A DNA stretch of 64,000 nt from Sphingobacteriia bacterium (GCA_011390785.1 JAABRR010000004.1:1-64000), one strand, 5' to 3'. Shown: positions 25,610-36,193, counted from the first letter of the stretch. Notes: generated by a model from the sequence alone, not told the origin. Numbers and translations: made by a program.

Positions 25610-28378
25610 TCAGTTCTTCACCATTTTATGAATTTCGCGGGTATTGTCTTCACGAACAATGGTAATGATGTAAATACCATTTTCGAATTGTTGTGTCGGT
25701 ATCCTTAAAATTTCTGAATTGCTTACTGTCAGATCAACCACATTTTGTCCGATCAGATTGGTAATCGTTATGCTTTTCATTCCCTGGGTATTGGTAATGA
25801 AAAGTTCTGATGAAAATGGATTGGGATACAGTATGCTGGTTTCCATTTCATTGGTGTCAATTCCAACGGTAGAAGTAAAAGTAACCGTAACGTTTTTGTC
25901 CATATCCATGGTCAATGCAAGGGTATCTTCTGTTGAAGTGATATCGCCACTCCAGGCATCGAACAGCCAGTCGGTATCAGGCACTGCCACAAGGGTTAGT
26001 TCTGTATTAAGATCCACGGTAAGGGCTTCGGTGTAAGCTTCTCCATTCACTTTAACAGATCCATTGCCTACAATGGCAATGTTTAGCGTTGCTGTGGGCA
26101 AGGTGGGTAAAATGCGCGGAACAGAATCATTGCTCAACATGATTTCATCAAAATAGTATTCAGTTGGTGGGTTATCGCGCGGGCCTTCCCAGTCTTTGTC
26201 AACAATAACCATAAATTTTTCCAGGGGTATTGAATTCTCGATCAAATATTGAAGATCCAGAACAATATCCTGCCACTCACCTGGCACAAGGTTATCGCCG
26301 TCAAAACGTGTAATTCCCTGGTCTGCATCACCCAATGGTTCATTTGCGTTTATACTAAAACTCCATCCATTGTTTAGGTTTTCGCGCCAGTGCAAAATAT
26401 GCAGGTAGCGGGTATGTTCTGTGATGTGGATGGGTTCTCCCAACCTGAAGTTGAAAAAATTACCCCACCAATCAGGGCCTGCAATGGTTTTCATGTGCAC
26501 ACTTTTTGCCGAAGCATTACCCGTTTCGGTGTCAGGATTATCGGCAAGGATTGTGTAAGTTCCATCACCAAAGTCGTGGTACCATGCTGGTATTTTCCCA
26601 GCATCGTCAATGGCCCACTCAACAAAATCAAAGTAAACGATGGGTTCGTCAGCTGCATCACCTGTAAGCAATACCAGGTCGCCTGCCACAGGGCTGAAGG
26701 TAACTGTTATATCGGTATTCTGGCTCATTGTAAAAGATGTTGATGCCTCAGCAGATGTAATATCTCCGGTCCATTCTGTGAATTCCCAACCCAGTCCGGC
26801 AACGGCCACGAGATCGACTGTGGTTCCTTCTTCAATGAGCATAGGCTCTACATACAGCATATCGTTTACATGTACTTTACCGCTACCAACGGTGGTAAGT
26901 GTTAATGTAAGGAGATTGGCAGGAATTTCACTAAAGGTGGCGGTGATCGTTTTATCGGCGTCCATGGTAATTGATGCTGCTTCTTCTGTTGATTCGAGGT
27001 CGCCACTCCAGCCATCGAACAACCATCCTGAATCTGCCATGGCTTCCAGGTTAACGGTGGTACCTTCGGCATAGGCAATTGTTTCGGTGTAGGCTACTCC
27101 GTTGGCTTCAATACTTCCGTTTCCAACAACATTAATGGTCAGATCAAAAGTGGCTACATTCCGGGGGTTGGGATCGTTGCTCAATATGATCTCATCAAAA
27201 TAATATTCAGTTGGCACGTTGGCATCATTGTTTCCATCCCAGTTTGTATCTGCAATGATCATGAATTTTTCAAAATCAATTGAGTTGCCAATTAGGTGGT
27301 TAAGGTCTATTACAATGTCTTCCCATACTCCGGCAGTTGTGTTCTGGCCATCGAAACGCAAAGTTCCCTGGTCTGCATCGGTCAAAGGTTCATTGGAATT
27401 GATGCTTACACTCCAGCCATCGGTAAGATTTTCCCGGTAATGGTAAAAATGGAGGTACCTGTTTTCTTCTGTTATGGTGATTGGGGTTTCCAGCCTGAAG
27501 TTGAGGAAATTGCCCCACCAGTTGGGTGCAGCGATCGTTTTTACAAGCAAGCTGTTCATGCTGGTATTGGCACCATCTGCATCCGGATTTACGGCCCATG
27601 TTACATAATTTCCATCGCCAAAATCGTGATACCAGGCTGGGATCATGTTTACATCATCAATAGTCCATTCGGCAAAATCAGCATAGTTGATCGGTTCAGG
27701 AGGTATTTCTCCTGAAAGCAATAGTGTGCCGCTACCGGCAGTTGTGCGTGGAGTTGGATCATCGCTAAGTACGATCTCATCAAAGTAGTATTTTGTAGGT
27801 GGATTATCACTGTTATCGCCATCCCAGTTTTTGTCAACAATAAGCATAAATTTCTCAAAATCTACTCCGGTAGTGATCAGGTGGTTCAGGTCAATAACAA
27901 TATCTTCCCATACCCCAGCAGTTGTATTGTCACCATCAAAACGGAGATTTCCCTGTGCATCATCGCCAAGGGGTTCGTTGGCATTGATGCTTACACTCCA
28001 GCCATTGGTAAGATTTTCACGGTAATGAAAAATGTGCAGGTAGCGATTCGATTCTGTTATTGTAACCGGGGCTTCAAGTCTGAAATTAAAAAAATTACCC
28101 CACCAGTCGGGAGCCGTTATTGTTTCAATGAGCAAACTTCTATCGGTTTCGTTTATACCATCTGTTGCCGGATTGTTAGCCCAGGCTGTATATCTGCCAC
28201 CTCCAAAATCATGATACCAGGCCGGGATTTTACCGGGGTCATCAATTGTCCATTCTGCAAAATTGTAATAGGTAATGGCTTCTGTAGCCGGCTCACCAGA
28301 CAAAAGGTTTACATCTTGTGTTTTTGCCATAAATCCTGCTAAAAGAAGGATCAGGGGCAGTAGTAGGTTTTTTTTCAT
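25610..28378 (-). CDS. T9SS-exported protein with three DWWGN modules and three InlB-type repeats
   Basis: A 922-residue protein; ATG 28378 is chosen over a GTG three bases upstream and opens a signal peptide (MKKNLLLPLILLLAGFMAKTQ). Order of parts: DWWGN module A (about 24-212), module B (220-408), two divergent InlB B-repeat/Flg_new-like domains (409-571; LFDGWSGDLESTEEAASITMD, EFTEWTGDITSAEASTSFTM), module C (572-760), a third InlB-type repeat (768-840), and a T9SS C-terminal domain (845-922; SILYPNPFSSELFI). Each module repeats WWGNF(F/L)NFRL, RYLH, REN, GWS, RFDG, WEDIVIDL or near forms, EKFM.I.D..W and YYFDEI. Module C is closest to the single copy at 5362-6789 (both EKFMVIVDKDW.GPRDNPPT). 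No catalytic site is evident; a multivalent surface glycan binder is the best guess. Confidence 0.82.
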   Translation of the reverse strand: MKKNLLLPLILLLAGFMAKTQDVNLLSGEPATEAITYYNFAEWTIDDPGKIPAWYHDFGGGRYTAWANNPATDGINETDRSLLIETITAPDWWGNFFNFRLEAPVTITESNRYLHIFHYRENLTNGWSVSINANEPLGDDAQGNLRFDGDNTTAGVWEDIVIDLNHLITTGVDFEKFMLIVDKNWDGDNSDNPPTKYYFDEIVLSDDPTPRTTAGSGTLLLSGEIPPEPINYADFAEWTIDDVNMIPAWYHDFGDGNYVTWAVNPDADGANTSMNSLLVKTIAAPNWWGNFLNFRLETPITITEENRYLHFYHYRENLTDGWSVSINSNEPLTDADQGTLRFDGQNTTAGVWEDIVIDLNHLIGNSIDFEKFMIIADTNWDGNNDANVPTEYYFDEIILSNDPNPRNVATFDLTINVVGNGSIEANGVAYTETIAYAEGTTVNLEAMADSGWLFDGWSGDLESTEEAASITMDADKTITATFSEIPANLLTLTLTTVGSGKVHVNDMLYVEPMLIEEGTTVDLVAVAGLGWEFTEWTGDITSAEASTSFTMSQNTDITVTFSPVAGDLVLLTGDAADEPIVYFDFVEWAIDDAGKIPAWYHDFGDGTYTILADNPDTETGNASAKSVHMKTIAGPDWWGNFFNFRLGEPIHITEHTRYLHILHWRENLNNGWSFSINANEPLGDADQGITRFDGDNLVPGEWQDIVLDLQYLIENSIPLEKFMVIVDKDWEGPRDNPPTEYYFDEIMLSNDSVPRILPTLPTATLNIAIVGNGSVKVNGEAYTEALTVDLNTELTLVAVPDTDWLFDAWSGDITSTEDTLALTMDMDKNVTVTFTSTVGIDTNEMETSILYPNPFSSELFITNTQGMKSITITNLIGQNVVDLTVSNSEILRIPTQQFENGIYIITIVREDNTREIHKMVKN

Positions 28379-28437
28379 CACATTTGAATATTAATTAATA
28401 ATTGATTTGGTAAGAGTGTTTGATTTTTTGCAATTCA

Positions 28438-31400
28438 TTAATCTTCTGCTTTTTTGTTTATTTGTATAAGCACAGGTCCGAAAAGTCCGGCGGGCTGTAA
28501 TTTATCGGTGCTATTGGGAGCTATAATAGTGGAAGTGGTGCGGAGTTCTTCATCGATGGAAGCATCGCCAACCAACCGGTTGTGCCAATTATTGGTAATT
28601 TCTATTTCGAGGATATTGTTTCTTCGTTTTACTGCATCTGTAATATCCAGAATAAAGGGTTTGGCCCAAACAGTACCCAAATGTTTCCCGTTTAATTTTA
28701 CTTTTGCCAGGTTTTGGAATTCGCCCAGGTTTATGTAAATGCGCTGGTTCTTGGGGATACCCCTGAGATTGAATTTCTTTTTATAGGTGGCGGTGCCACT
28801 GTAAAATTTAATCTGGTCATTTTCATTCTGAGACCAGTCGGTAAGCGAAGTGAAAGAAACTTTCCCAGGGCCACCAGCCGATTCATTAAAATGTACTTCC
28901 CAATTATTTTCGAGCTCATAAATAGTTTTACCCTGCGAGTAATTTACCAATTCAGGTTGCGTTTCACTTTTTGCTTTTCTAAAGACAACGAAATATGATT
29001 GTCCGGGGTCAAACTCCAGGGATAATGAAGTTGTGCCATTTTCTGTAGTGATATTTAAGGGCTCCCTGATTTGCAGGTTGGGTTCCCATATTTCCGGAAT
29101 CATGCCATCTACCCTGAATGATGGCGTAATGGTAGATGTAAAGTCTGTTTGATTGGAAATAAAATAGATGTCAAGATCGTCTAACTTCCGGTGAATCCAT
29201 GGAAAGTTTTCATTATTGATATTTTGTATATCGGGCAGAAGTCCGATATCAGAAAATACATCTTCAAGTTGAAACCCATTATATACCCAACCTTTGCCAT
29301 ATGAGATTTTTGCCGCAGAATCAACCGGTATGTTTTTCCAGATTTCCCGGGCCAGAATCTGTATCTCATTGTCGTTGACGGGGAAGTTTTCCATGGAGGG
29401 CGATCTCTGCGGAGCATGCCCTACCACAATACCTCCCAGGGCAATAAGTTTTTCTATTTTTTTCAATACGGATGGCCTCATGGTGGCCTGTGGTGGCAAT
29501 ACCAGTAATTTATAGCTCATGCCATCGGGCAATACAAACCTGCCATCTTTTACATCAAGCCTGGTTTCAATTACATCAGCATTAATATAATCAAAGTTAT
29601 ATCCCTGTGGAAGCGGGGGGGTATCGGGTCCGGTCATTTTTGGGGCATCCTCGCCTGTAAAGTAAGCTACATCGGCCACATACAAACCCTGTTGAAGCAG
29701 ATAGTGGGTTCTTCTTATATAATCAATCCAATCTTTTGACTGGCTAAACCATGTGTTGTGACGGTTAAACTCGATGCCAAACCATGCATTTATTCCAGGA
29801 ACCATTGTTTCATAGGGTTGATGAATATACACATGCATCACGAAATGGTTGATTCCTTTTGTGGCGGCCCAATCGGCTTTTTTCTTCAGGTTTCGGGGAT
29901 TCCAATGCCAGGCAGGCCCTCCAGAAGTAAAGGCTTCTGCCGCAATAACGTTTTTGCCATAAGTATGTGAAGCCGATGATGCAGCACGAAGTTCTCTGCC
30001 CTCATTACCGTCTCCGGTCCAGAATTCACCGGCAATATGATCACTCTGCCCCCCGTATTGAAGAAACTCTCCGGGATATCCCCAATGGCCGTAATTTTCC
30101 AGCCATAATTCAAGATTATTCTCGTTGGCTAACCTCCGCAGGGTTCCCACATATTCGTATGATATTTTATCAGCAACCATACGACGTAAATCCCACAGGA
30201 ACCGATCGGAAAGATCGGCACTACCTACTACTCTTCCAGTAAGTACTGGCAGCCATGGAATGGGATCATAACCAAATTTATTCCTGAAATCTTCTTCCAT
30301 GCCAGTGGTCCAGTTTTGGGCGCCTGTTTCGTAGCTGTCGGCAATTATTTTAGTAAGTCTGTGTCCGGAAGGTAGCCTATTGAGCAAACGCCCCAAATAC
30401 GCATTGAAGTGGTTTTCGACATACAGGGCATTCATCTTGTCCACCTCCAGCCCGGTTGCTTCGGGCGATGCAGGTCGGTTTAAAACCCCGGTAGGAATCA
30501 TGCCGATTCTCTGAATAATCCATTTACCCTCCGGAATCTGCCACTTAATATTTCCTTCACTATCCATAAGATGTGAAATGTTTAAAACTTCTGATGAAGG
30601 TATGGTAAGATTGGGGTCGTCAATGGGGGTGGGTTGTTGCCACATATAAGTATCCCATTGTGGCGAAGGATTTGGGCACAGTCTGCCAAGTTGCTTCTCA
30701 ATGTACCTTTCGGCACGGGCAGCACCCGATAATATTATTTCAGTAAAACCTGGGTTTCCTGACATGGAGTAGAATGTAAGCTTAAATTCTTTCGCACTAG
30801 TGGCAGGAAAGGTTTCTGCTACAGCTCCGAAAGGAATGAACCCTACGCTGGTATCGGTATTTGATCGGTCAATTTCAAATTGCTTAACCGTGCGGTAATT
30901 TCCATCGGCATTTTTTGCCTCTATTTTGCACCATAGCCTAAACGGTTTCCCTGCGGGTAAAAAAGTAAGACTTCTGATTGTATATTCGCTTTCTGTATGG
31001 AGCGTTATGGTAAATTCTTCGCTCCCGGGGATAAAACTTTCTGTTGAAGGGTCTTCATCAAACCACAGTTTTGCATTTGTTTCCACATGGGTGGTTATGC
31101 CTGTCAATTGGCCGGATATGCTCTTGTTGTCAAGAAGTGGGGCTTGGAAAGCCAGAATTGCCACATCTTCAAAATGCTCATGAGAAGTGGTTAATTTTTG
31201 GTTGAAGGAGGCCGGACCCTCGATAGATGTTTCTTCTGTTACCAGATACCGCATCGATTCTGATGGTTTTATCCATGGCCCTCCGGATTGGCTCCATCCT
31301 GGAGCGTTAAAAAACCCTATATCAATTCCGGTTCGTGCACCTTCTTCTATGGCAAATTCGACTAACTGCCACCATTCTTCACTCAAAACCTTTACATTTC

Positions 31401-31674
31401 CTTTTTCCTCAATCTGATCAATATTGCCAACAAAAGCTTCTCCGATTCCAACAGCTGCCATCGCTTCCAGGTCGCGTGATATTCCTTCTTTGCTAATGTG
31501 ATCACTGATCCAATACCAATACACTGCCGGTTTGGTTTGCTGTGGGGGTGAAATGAAGTTTGCCCATAATGTGTCGGGCTCATTTGCTTTTAACCCGGCA
31601 TAGGCAAAAAAAACAATACATATCAGAATCAGAAGTTTACGAAAGTAGATTTGAGCCATAATGAATTCTTTCAT
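28438..31674 (-). CDS. GH106-type alpha-L-rhamnosidase
   Basis: A 1078-residue exported enzyme. Two starts are possible (ATG 31674 or ATG 31659); both lead into the signal segment RKLLILICIVFFAYAG. The N-terminal barrel has the GH106 look: PAVYWYWISDHISKEGISRD, MAAVGIGEAFVGNI, WWQLVEFAIEEGARTGIDIG, FNAPGWSQSGGPWIKPSESMR. The C-terminal part contains a galactose-binding-like sandwich (INLGEFQNLAKVKLNGKHLG, VWAKPFILDITDAVK) and ends in AGLFGPVLIQ. GH106 enzymes remove alpha-linked L-rhamnose from the ends of complex glycans such as rhamnogalacturonan and arabinogalactan. It is 59 bases downstream of nothing but followed by the DWWGN-repeat gene, with which it is probably cotranscribed, and is divergent from the hybrid sensor gene. 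Confidence 0.85.
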   Translation of the reverse strand: MKEFIMAQIYFRKLLILICIVFFAYAGLKANEPDTLWANFISPPQQTKPAVYWYWISDHISKEGISRDLEAMAAVGIGEAFVGNIDQIEEKGNVKVLSEEWWQLVEFAIEEGARTGIDIGFFNAPGWSQSGGPWIKPSESMRYLVTEETSIEGPASFNQKLTTSHEHFEDVAILAFQAPLLDNKSISGQLTGITTHVETNAKLWFDEDPSTESFIPGSEEFTITLHTESEYTIRSLTFLPAGKPFRLWCKIEAKNADGNYRTVKQFEIDRSNTDTSVGFIPFGAVAETFPATSAKEFKLTFYSMSGNPGFTEIILSGAARAERYIEKQLGRLCPNPSPQWDTYMWQQPTPIDDPNLTIPSSEVLNISHLMDSEGNIKWQIPEGKWIIQRIGMIPTGVLNRPASPEATGLEVDKMNALYVENHFNAYLGRLLNRLPSGHRLTKIIADSYETGAQNWTTGMEEDFRNKFGYDPIPWLPVLTGRVVGSADLSDRFLWDLRRMVADKISYEYVGTLRRLANENNLELWLENYGHWGYPGEFLQYGGQSDHIAGEFWTGDGNEGRELRAASSASHTYGKNVIAAEAFTSGGPAWHWNPRNLKKKADWAATKGINHFVMHVYIHQPYETMVPGINAWFGIEFNRHNTWFSQSKDWIDYIRRTHYLLQQGLYVADVAYFTGEDAPKMTGPDTPPLPQGYNFDYINADVIETRLDVKDGRFVLPDGMSYKLLVLPPQATMRPSVLKKIEKLIALGGIVVGHAPQRSPSMENFPVNDNEIQILAREIWKNIPVDSAAKISYGKGWVYNGFQLEDVFSDIGLLPDIQNINNENFPWIHRKLDDLDIYFISNQTDFTSTITPSFRVDGMIPEIWEPNLQIREPLNITTENGTTSLSLEFDPGQSYFVVFRKAKSETQPELVNYSQGKTIYELENNWEVHFNESAGGPGKVSFTSLTDWSQNENDQIKFYSGTATYKKKFNLRGIPKNQRIYINLGEFQNLAKVKLNGKHLGTVWAKPFILDITDAVKRRNNILEIEITNNWHNRLVGDASIDEELRTTSTIIAPNSTDKLQPAGLFGPVLIQINKKAED

Positions 31675-31776
31675 TTTTAAATTGCTGACCTATGACAAAT
31701 GTATAGTGTTGCATCTTTTAGTATTATGATGATTCAATCTATTTTTGGTGTAAATCATTCAGCTTGATTCTTATTG

Positions 31777-31808
31777 TTGGGAATTTTTTTTTCCTTTCGT
31801 TACATTTG
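31777..31808 (+). promoter_or_regulatory. Bacteroidota-type promoter of the hybrid two-component gene
   Basis: TTG at 31777-31779 and TACATTTG at 31801-31808 match the Bacteroidota -33 (TTG) and -7 (TAnnTTTG) elements with a 21-base spacer, 40 bases ahead of the ATG. The same TACATTTG octamer occurs on the - strand at 31703-31696 towards the rhamnosidase gene, without a good -33 partner. Confidence 0.65.
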
Positions 31809-31847
31809 TACAAATTGTTTCGAAACGAATAATCGCTATAAATATTT

Positions 31848-34800
31848 ATGATGCTCCGGTTAGTCAATCAGCTTAAATTACCTGCTGTTATAAAGCTTTC
31901 GTTGGCTTTTATATTTGCAGGCCTTTTTTTGCGGTCAGAGGCATCGGAATCAAAGAATGATTTTTTCGTAAGTGCACGGTATAATATCAACACAGGTATT
32001 TCTTCCAATTATTTGGCTGATGTAATCCAGGATTCCGAAGGATATCTCTGGATTGCTTCTGATAATGGGATTACACGTTTTGATGGCTACTCCACCGTGG
32101 TATATAAGCCTGATTATGTTAAGGAAAACACTTTTAATACAATTGCTTTCAATTGCATTGCGGAGGATAATAACGGGGATTTGTGGTTTGGTTCTCCCAT
32201 TAACGGTGTAAATGTATTTAACAAGAAAACACAAACTGTACGTGTATTTAACAGAGATGGTGCAAACGGTCATGCAATTCATGAAAATACCATTAACCAT
32301 ATTTTTTCTGATTCACAGGGAAGAGTGTGGATTTCTACCGTGGCCGGATTAAACAGGTATAATCCTGATACTGATGAAATGATTGCATATTCCTCACCAT
32401 CCAGGGCAGGTAAAAATGATCCTTTTGGAACGGTTTCCTACGTTTATCAGGATAGTAAAGGGCAAATAATGGTTGGTACATGGGGTAATGGCTTGTATGT
32501 GTTTGATGAAGAAATGGATCAGTTTGTCCAGCTGCTGGTAGATCAGCAAAAAATAGATAATGAATTAGTTAACAGGATATTTCGTATCACAGAAGATTCT
32601 GATGGAAATTATTGGCTTGGCACCTGGGAAGGAGGCTTGCTTAAGGTTCGGTTACCTGATTATCAGGCAGTTGAAATACTTCAACATTACATGATTGATT
32701 CAATTTCCGGAAACAATCTTTCGAGTAATATAGTTTATTCTATGTATGAGGCTCAAAATGGTGATATGTGGATTGGTACCCCATATGGATTAAATATCAT
32801 AAGTGGGCATCAGGGTAAACAAACTAAGGTTGATATTGTGAGAAGCGGTAATGAACCTGGAAGCATTTCTCATAATGACGTATTCAGGATTTTTGAGGAT
32901 ATGTCGGGCATAATATGGTTGGCAACCGGCGGCGGTGGATTGAATATGGTTAATCCGAATTTTAAAAGGATTGATGCATACTCATTTCCCACTCTGATTC
33001 AATACCAGGAAAACCAGGTAGTAAGATCTTTTTTTGTAGATGATGATTCTTCGTTGTTTATTGGCGTACATGGTTTTGGTTTCGGAAAATTTTATCCATC
33101 AGAAGATCGTTTTATTTCCTATACGGAAATACCCAGGTTTAGAAATTTACAACAAGACCTTAATGCAGCTACCTGCTTTCACAAAGATAAAGCCGGCAAT
33201 TTCTGGATTGGCACACGCTACGAAGGATTATTTATTGTTACTCCGGGTAATGACCCGGAAATCCATCAGTTTTTTTATTCAGACCCGGTTACCATCGATC
33301 GGTCGCGCAATATCAATACAATTTTTGAAGACCAGTTTGGAAGTGTTTGGGTAGGCACCAGCATGGGTCTGTTTAAGTTTGTAGGTTCTGAAAAGGAAAT
33401 GGTTTTTGATATTTACCGCTTTTTACCCGGGCCGGAGAACACAAATTCCATTATTGGAGAGGTTGTAAGCTCAATCATGGAAGATTCAAACTCAAATTTA
33501 TGGGTTGGTACAATTGGCGGTGGAATAAGTGTTGCAAGGAATATTAAAGATGTTCATCAACCTATTACTTTCAGGCATTTTTTGGCTGGAAATGATAATA
33601 CCGAAACCCTGAAAAGCAACATTATCTATTCCATTCATGAAGATAAGGAAAAACGTATATGGATTGGCACCGGAACAGCCGGGCTTGCGTTATATGACCC
33701 GAAAACCAATGCATTCAGGCACTTTCGAAAAGAAACAGGTTTTAGAGATGATGCGGTTTATGATATTATTGAAGCTGATGAAAACCTCTGGCTTACTAGC
33801 AATAAAGGGCTTTTCCGATTCACCATGGATGACTACCAACCGCCGCGCCTGGAAATATTTACTTCAGAAGATGGGTTTCAAAGCGATGTTTTTATCAACA
33901 ATGCATCTTATAAATGCAAAGATGGGCGAATTTTCGTGGGAGGGTATTACGGCTACAATGTTTTTCGGCCTGATCAGCTTTTTAGAAATAATTATATTCC
34001 TCCTGTAGTTATTTCTGGTATATGGGTTGGCGATGAGCCTGTAAATGTGTATCAGGCCATGGAAGATGGGCTTGTGCTCCGTCATAATCAAAACAATATC
34101 AGTGTGGCCGTCGCAGCTCTTTCATTTTTTCAGCCTCATAAAAATAAATATACCTATATCATGGAAGGGCTTAATGATGGGTGGATTAATACAAGTTATG
34201 AGGGGCGAACGGTTAACTATTCCCACATTCCTGCCGGACATTATGTGTTGAAATTTAAAGGATCAAACAGCAGTGACGTATGGAGCGACCAGCTTGTTGA
34301 ACTTAAGATCAGAGTCAAGCCCCATCCTCTTAGGTCATCATTGGCATATACCCTATATGGTGTTATTTTTCTGCTGGTACTTGTAGTGACTTATATTTTC
34401 CTGATCAACAACTACCGCATAAAACATGCCTGGGAAATAGAAAAACTGGAACGCAAAAAAGAAGATAATATCAATCAGTTTAAGTTTAGATTTTTTACCA
34501 ATATCTCGCACGAGTTGCTTACTCCGCTTTCTATTCTTACCTTTTCAATCGAAGATCTGACAGCCAAAAAACTGGCAAACAGCGAAACCTTGTCTATAAT
34601 GGACCGGAATGTGAAAAGGATTATGCACCTGATTACCCAACTGCTCGATTTTCGTAAAGTAGAACGTGGAAGTATGTCTCCTTTGGTTTCGCCAGGAAAT
34701 TTTGCTGAGTTTACCGAAAAGATTACCACAAGTCTTAAGCCCATGGCTGCCAAAAAGAATATCTCAATTTTTCAGAGCGGCAACGTAACCAAAAAAGTGT

Positions 34801-36083
34801 TTTTTGATCACGATAAAATAGAAAAAATATTTTCCAATCTTCTTTCCAATGCATTGAAATATACCCCGCAGGGTGGACGGATTCTTATCCGGCATGACCT
34901 TGTAGTGAAAGATCAAACCGAATGGATGGAGCTTGAAGTTACCGATTCGGGCAAAGGGATTGAACCAGAGAAGATCGATGCTGTTTTCGAAAGATTCTAC
35001 CAGGTGAAGTCTGTAACGGGCCGTACTTTTGGGGTTGGTATTGGGCTGGCCCTGGCAAAAAGTCTTGTCGAAAATCATAAAGGAACAATTACCGTAAAAA
35101 ATGAACCGGGTCTGGGTGCCAGTTTCAAGGTGTGTATTCCTGTTTCACCTGAATCGTATGATTCTACTGAAGTAATGCACGAAGAATCCGATTATCAACA
35201 TAGAAATTTTATCATTTTTGACCCTGAGGAATCACTGCTGCCCAATACAGATGAATATCATTCAGATTCCGCAGGTATTGATGATGAAATCAACAACAAT
35301 GACCAAAAGAAGACCATTCTTATCGTAGAAGACAATGCCGACTTCCGGTTGTTGTTAAAAGAACATCTTGGTAATTATTATCATACCCTTGAAGCTACAA
35401 ATGGAGAAGAAGGATATGAACTTTGCCTTGAAAAACAACCCGATCTGGTAATAACCGACATGATGATGCCCGTAGTAAACGGAATTGAGCTGTGCAGCAA
35501 AATAAAAAACAACATCGAAACGAGCCATATTGTGGTAATCATGCTTACTGCGAAAATAAGCCAGGAAGCCCGCCATGCCAGTTACCTGGCCAACGCCGAT
35601 TCTTATCTCTCCAAGCCGGTTGATATCAGAACACTTCAAACCCGTGTAGAATCTTTACTAAAACGTGTTGATAGTATTACCCAAAAATACGTTACGGGTA
35701 TTATGCCTCCTTTTGAAGATAATACCATTTCTACGCTCGATGAAGAACTTCTCAGGAAAATAAAGTCGTTGATAGAGAGTAAACTGATGAACACCGAATT
35801 AAATGTTCTATCCCTCAGCCAGGAAATTGGTATGAGTAAATCCAATCTCTACCGCAAAATAACCAAGCTTACGGGTATGTCGCCCGTTGAGTTTATTAGG
35901 TACATCCGCTTACAGGCTGCTGCCGAAATGATTGTAAAGGATGGGTTGAATGTTTCTGAAGCTGCCTACTCATGCGGATTTAATGATTTGAGCTATTTCA
36001 GTAAATCGTTTAAAAAACAGTTCGGTTCAAGTCCGAAAAAGTTTCAACAACAAAACGATTTTTCCTTTCCAACAGACAAATAA
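31848..36083 (+). CDS. Hybrid two-component system sensor-regulator (HTCS)
   Basis: A 1411-residue one-polypeptide two-component system. After the signal/membrane segment, residues about 35-750 are two seven-bladed propellers of Reg_prop repeats (recurring SEGYLWIASDNGITRFD, DNGDLWFGSPINGVNVF, SNLWVGTIGGGISV). A Y_Y_Y domain follows (about 755-835), then a transmembrane helix (SLAYTLYGVIFLLVLVVTYI). Next are a HisKA domain with H888 in NISHELLTPLS, the HATPase domain (NLLSNALKYTPQGG, TFGVGIGLALAKS) and a receiver domain with D1204 in LVITDMMMP. The C-terminus is an AraC-type HTH (about 1305-1400). HTCS proteins bind PUL-derived oligosaccharides in the periplasm and switch on the PUL. It is divergent from the rhamnosidase block and immediately upstream of GH2 genes, as expected for the master activator. 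Confidence 0.97.
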   Translation: MMLRLVNQLKLPAVIKLSLAFIFAGLFLRSEASESKNDFFVSARYNINTGISSNYLADVIQDSEGYLWIASDNGITRFDGYSTVVYKPDYVKENTFNTIAFNCIAEDNNGDLWFGSPINGVNVFNKKTQTVRVFNRDGANGHAIHENTINHIFSDSQGRVWISTVAGLNRYNPDTDEMIAYSSPSRAGKNDPFGTVSYVYQDSKGQIMVGTWGNGLYVFDEEMDQFVQLLVDQQKIDNELVNRIFRITEDSDGNYWLGTWEGGLLKVRLPDYQAVEILQHYMIDSISGNNLSSNIVYSMYEAQNGDMWIGTPYGLNIISGHQGKQTKVDIVRSGNEPGSISHNDVFRIFEDMSGIIWLATGGGGLNMVNPNFKRIDAYSFPTLIQYQENQVVRSFFVDDDSSLFIGVHGFGFGKFYPSEDRFISYTEIPRFRNLQQDLNAATCFHKDKAGNFWIGTRYEGLFIVTPGNDPEIHQFFYSDPVTIDRSRNINTIFEDQFGSVWVGTSMGLFKFVGSEKEMVFDIYRFLPGPENTNSIIGEVVSSIMEDSNSNLWVGTIGGGISVARNIKDVHQPITFRHFLAGNDNTETLKSNIIYSIHEDKEKRIWIGTGTAGLALYDPKTNAFRHFRKETGFRDDAVYDIIEADENLWLTSNKGLFRFTMDDYQPPRLEIFTSEDGFQSDVFINNASYKCKDGRIFVGGYYGYNVFRPDQLFRNNYIPPVVISGIWVGDEPVNVYQAMEDGLVLRHNQNNISVAVAALSFFQPHKNKYTYIMEGLNDGWINTSYEGRTVNYSHIPAGHYVLKFKGSNSSDVWSDQLVELKIRVKPHPLRSSLAYTLYGVIFLLVLVVTYIFLINNYRIKHAWEIEKLERKKEDNINQFKFRFFTNISHELLTPLSILTFSIEDLTAKKLANSETLSIMDRNVKRIMHLITQLLDFRKVERGSMSPLVSPGNFAEFTEKITTSLKPMAAKKNISIFQSGNVTKKVFFDHDKIEKIFSNLLSNALKYTPQGGRILIRHDLVVKDQTEWMELEVTDSGKGIEPEKIDAVFERFYQVKSVTGRTFGVGIGLALAKSLVENHKGTITVKNEPGLGASFKVCIPVSPESYDSTEVMHEESDYQHRNFIIFDPEESLLPNTDEYHSDSAGIDDEINNNDQKKTILIVEDNADFRLLLKEHLGNYYHTLEATNGEEGYELCLEKQPDLVITDMMMPVVNGIELCSKIKNNIETSHIVVIMLTAKISQEARHASYLANADSYLSKPVDIRTLQTRVESLLKRVDSITQKYVTGIMPPFEDNTISTLDEELLRKIKSLIESKLMNTELNVLSLSQEIGMSKSNLYRKITKLTGMSPVEFIRYIRLQAAAEMIVKDGLNVSEAAYSCGFNDLSYFSKSFKKQFGSSPKKFQQQNDFSFPTDK

Positions 36084-36193
36084 TGCCATTTTAGCCATTT
36101 AACCATATCTTTGAATTATTTGTCCTAATTTGATTTTTCGTAATTATCTAAATTGCAGAGCTTTTTAAATATAACTAAAGGTTAGGCAATTTC

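Noticed and set aside
27831-28342. Long + strand open frames opposite the DWWGN-repeat gene (up to 153 codons), repeated at about 26390-26743 and 27296-27715
   Set aside because: They recur because the sense gene is repetitive; no signal peptide, ribosome site or family motif, and the sense strand has strong domain evidence.
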